Shown: positions 63,948 through 64,000 of the stretch, piece by piece
Layout of the letters: each line of letters opens with the position of its first letter
Numbering within the stretch: position 1 is the first letter of the stretch
NCBI GenBank assembly: GCA_910583605.1
Contig: CAJTXN010000006.1
Coordinates: 103,554-167,553 of the forward strand
Length of the DNA stretch: 64,000 nucleotides
DNA from: an uncultured Lachnospiraceae bacterium
GTDB taxonomy: Bacteria > Bacillota > Clostridia > Lachnospirales > Lachnospiraceae
Direction of reading: 5' to 3'
The notes under the pieces: generated by a model
Seen by the model: only the letters and a program-made list of their open reading frames with translations
Databases searched by the model: none
Told to the model about the DNA's origin: nothing
Translations under genes and position numbers: made by a program

Positions 63948-64000
63948 AAAATTTATGGTGAATTTAGATTATCTCTTTAGAAGTTCTTATATGTCGGTAT

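Overview
The window looks like chromosome from a motile, starch- and glycogen-using member of the Lachnospiraceae (Clostridia). The evidence is moderately AT-rich DNA with strong AGGAGG-type ribosome binding sites, a Gram-positive envelope gene set (cardiolipin synthase, MurA, SpoIID-, LytM- and CotS-like relatives), flagellin with FliS, an S-box riboswitch ahead of metK, CotH and MBG/Ig/FnIII surface proteins, and a GH13 amylase with CBM26 modules. No rRNA, tRNA, CRISPR array, insertion sequence or prophage was seen. The genus cannot be fixed from the sequence alone.

Layout. 1-6.7 kb: 3' end of glycogen phosphorylase, a SpoIID-like protein, a small membrane-anchored protein, a gene-free stretch holding a large rod-like inverted repeat (possible structured RNA), cardiolipin synthase and a LytM-like protein. 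6.9-12.5 kb: flagellar block (large FliK-like repeat protein, sigma-28-type promoter, flagellin, FliS, YcxB-like protein). 12.5-20.4 kb: GlgX, CotH surface protein, AAC(3)-fold acetyltransferase, anchored GH3 enzyme, cysteine synthase. 20.5-32.8 kb: a second debranching enzyme, a methyltransferase and four large envelope or surface proteins, one with nine or ten 19-residue repeats. 32.9-36.9 kb (minus strand): MarR regulator and a MoxR-DUF58-DUF4129 operon. 37.1-42.7 kb: two small membrane proteins, CBS-type pyrophosphatase, flavin reductase, and an OLD-family ATPase/nuclease overlapping a shikimate-kinase-like gene. 42.9-49.2 kb: murA, SAM riboswitch-metK, a two-component system, a YtvI-like permease. 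49.2-59.1 kb: a gene remnant, a giant GGDEF protein, cca, a CotS-like pseudokinase, a PEGA lipoprotein, phosphoglucomutase and a PH-domain protein. 59.2-64 kb: secreted amylase (minus), a zinc-ribbon membrane protein and a MerR regulator.

Functional links. Five enzymes serve alpha-glucan use: secreted amylase, phosphorylase, GlgX, GH133-type debranching enzyme and phosphoglucomutase. Several proteins related to sporulation factors lack the residues that make their families active (SpoIID, LytM/SpoIIQ, CotS kinase). This suggests a lineage that kept envelope or sporulation scaffolds while losing the enzymatic functions. The least explained items are the rod-like inverted repeat at 3841-4093, the Cys-cluster OLD protein overlapping a variant P-loop kinase at 40167-42540, the 19-residue repeat protein at 31710-32801, and the FliK-like repeat protein at 6929-10135.
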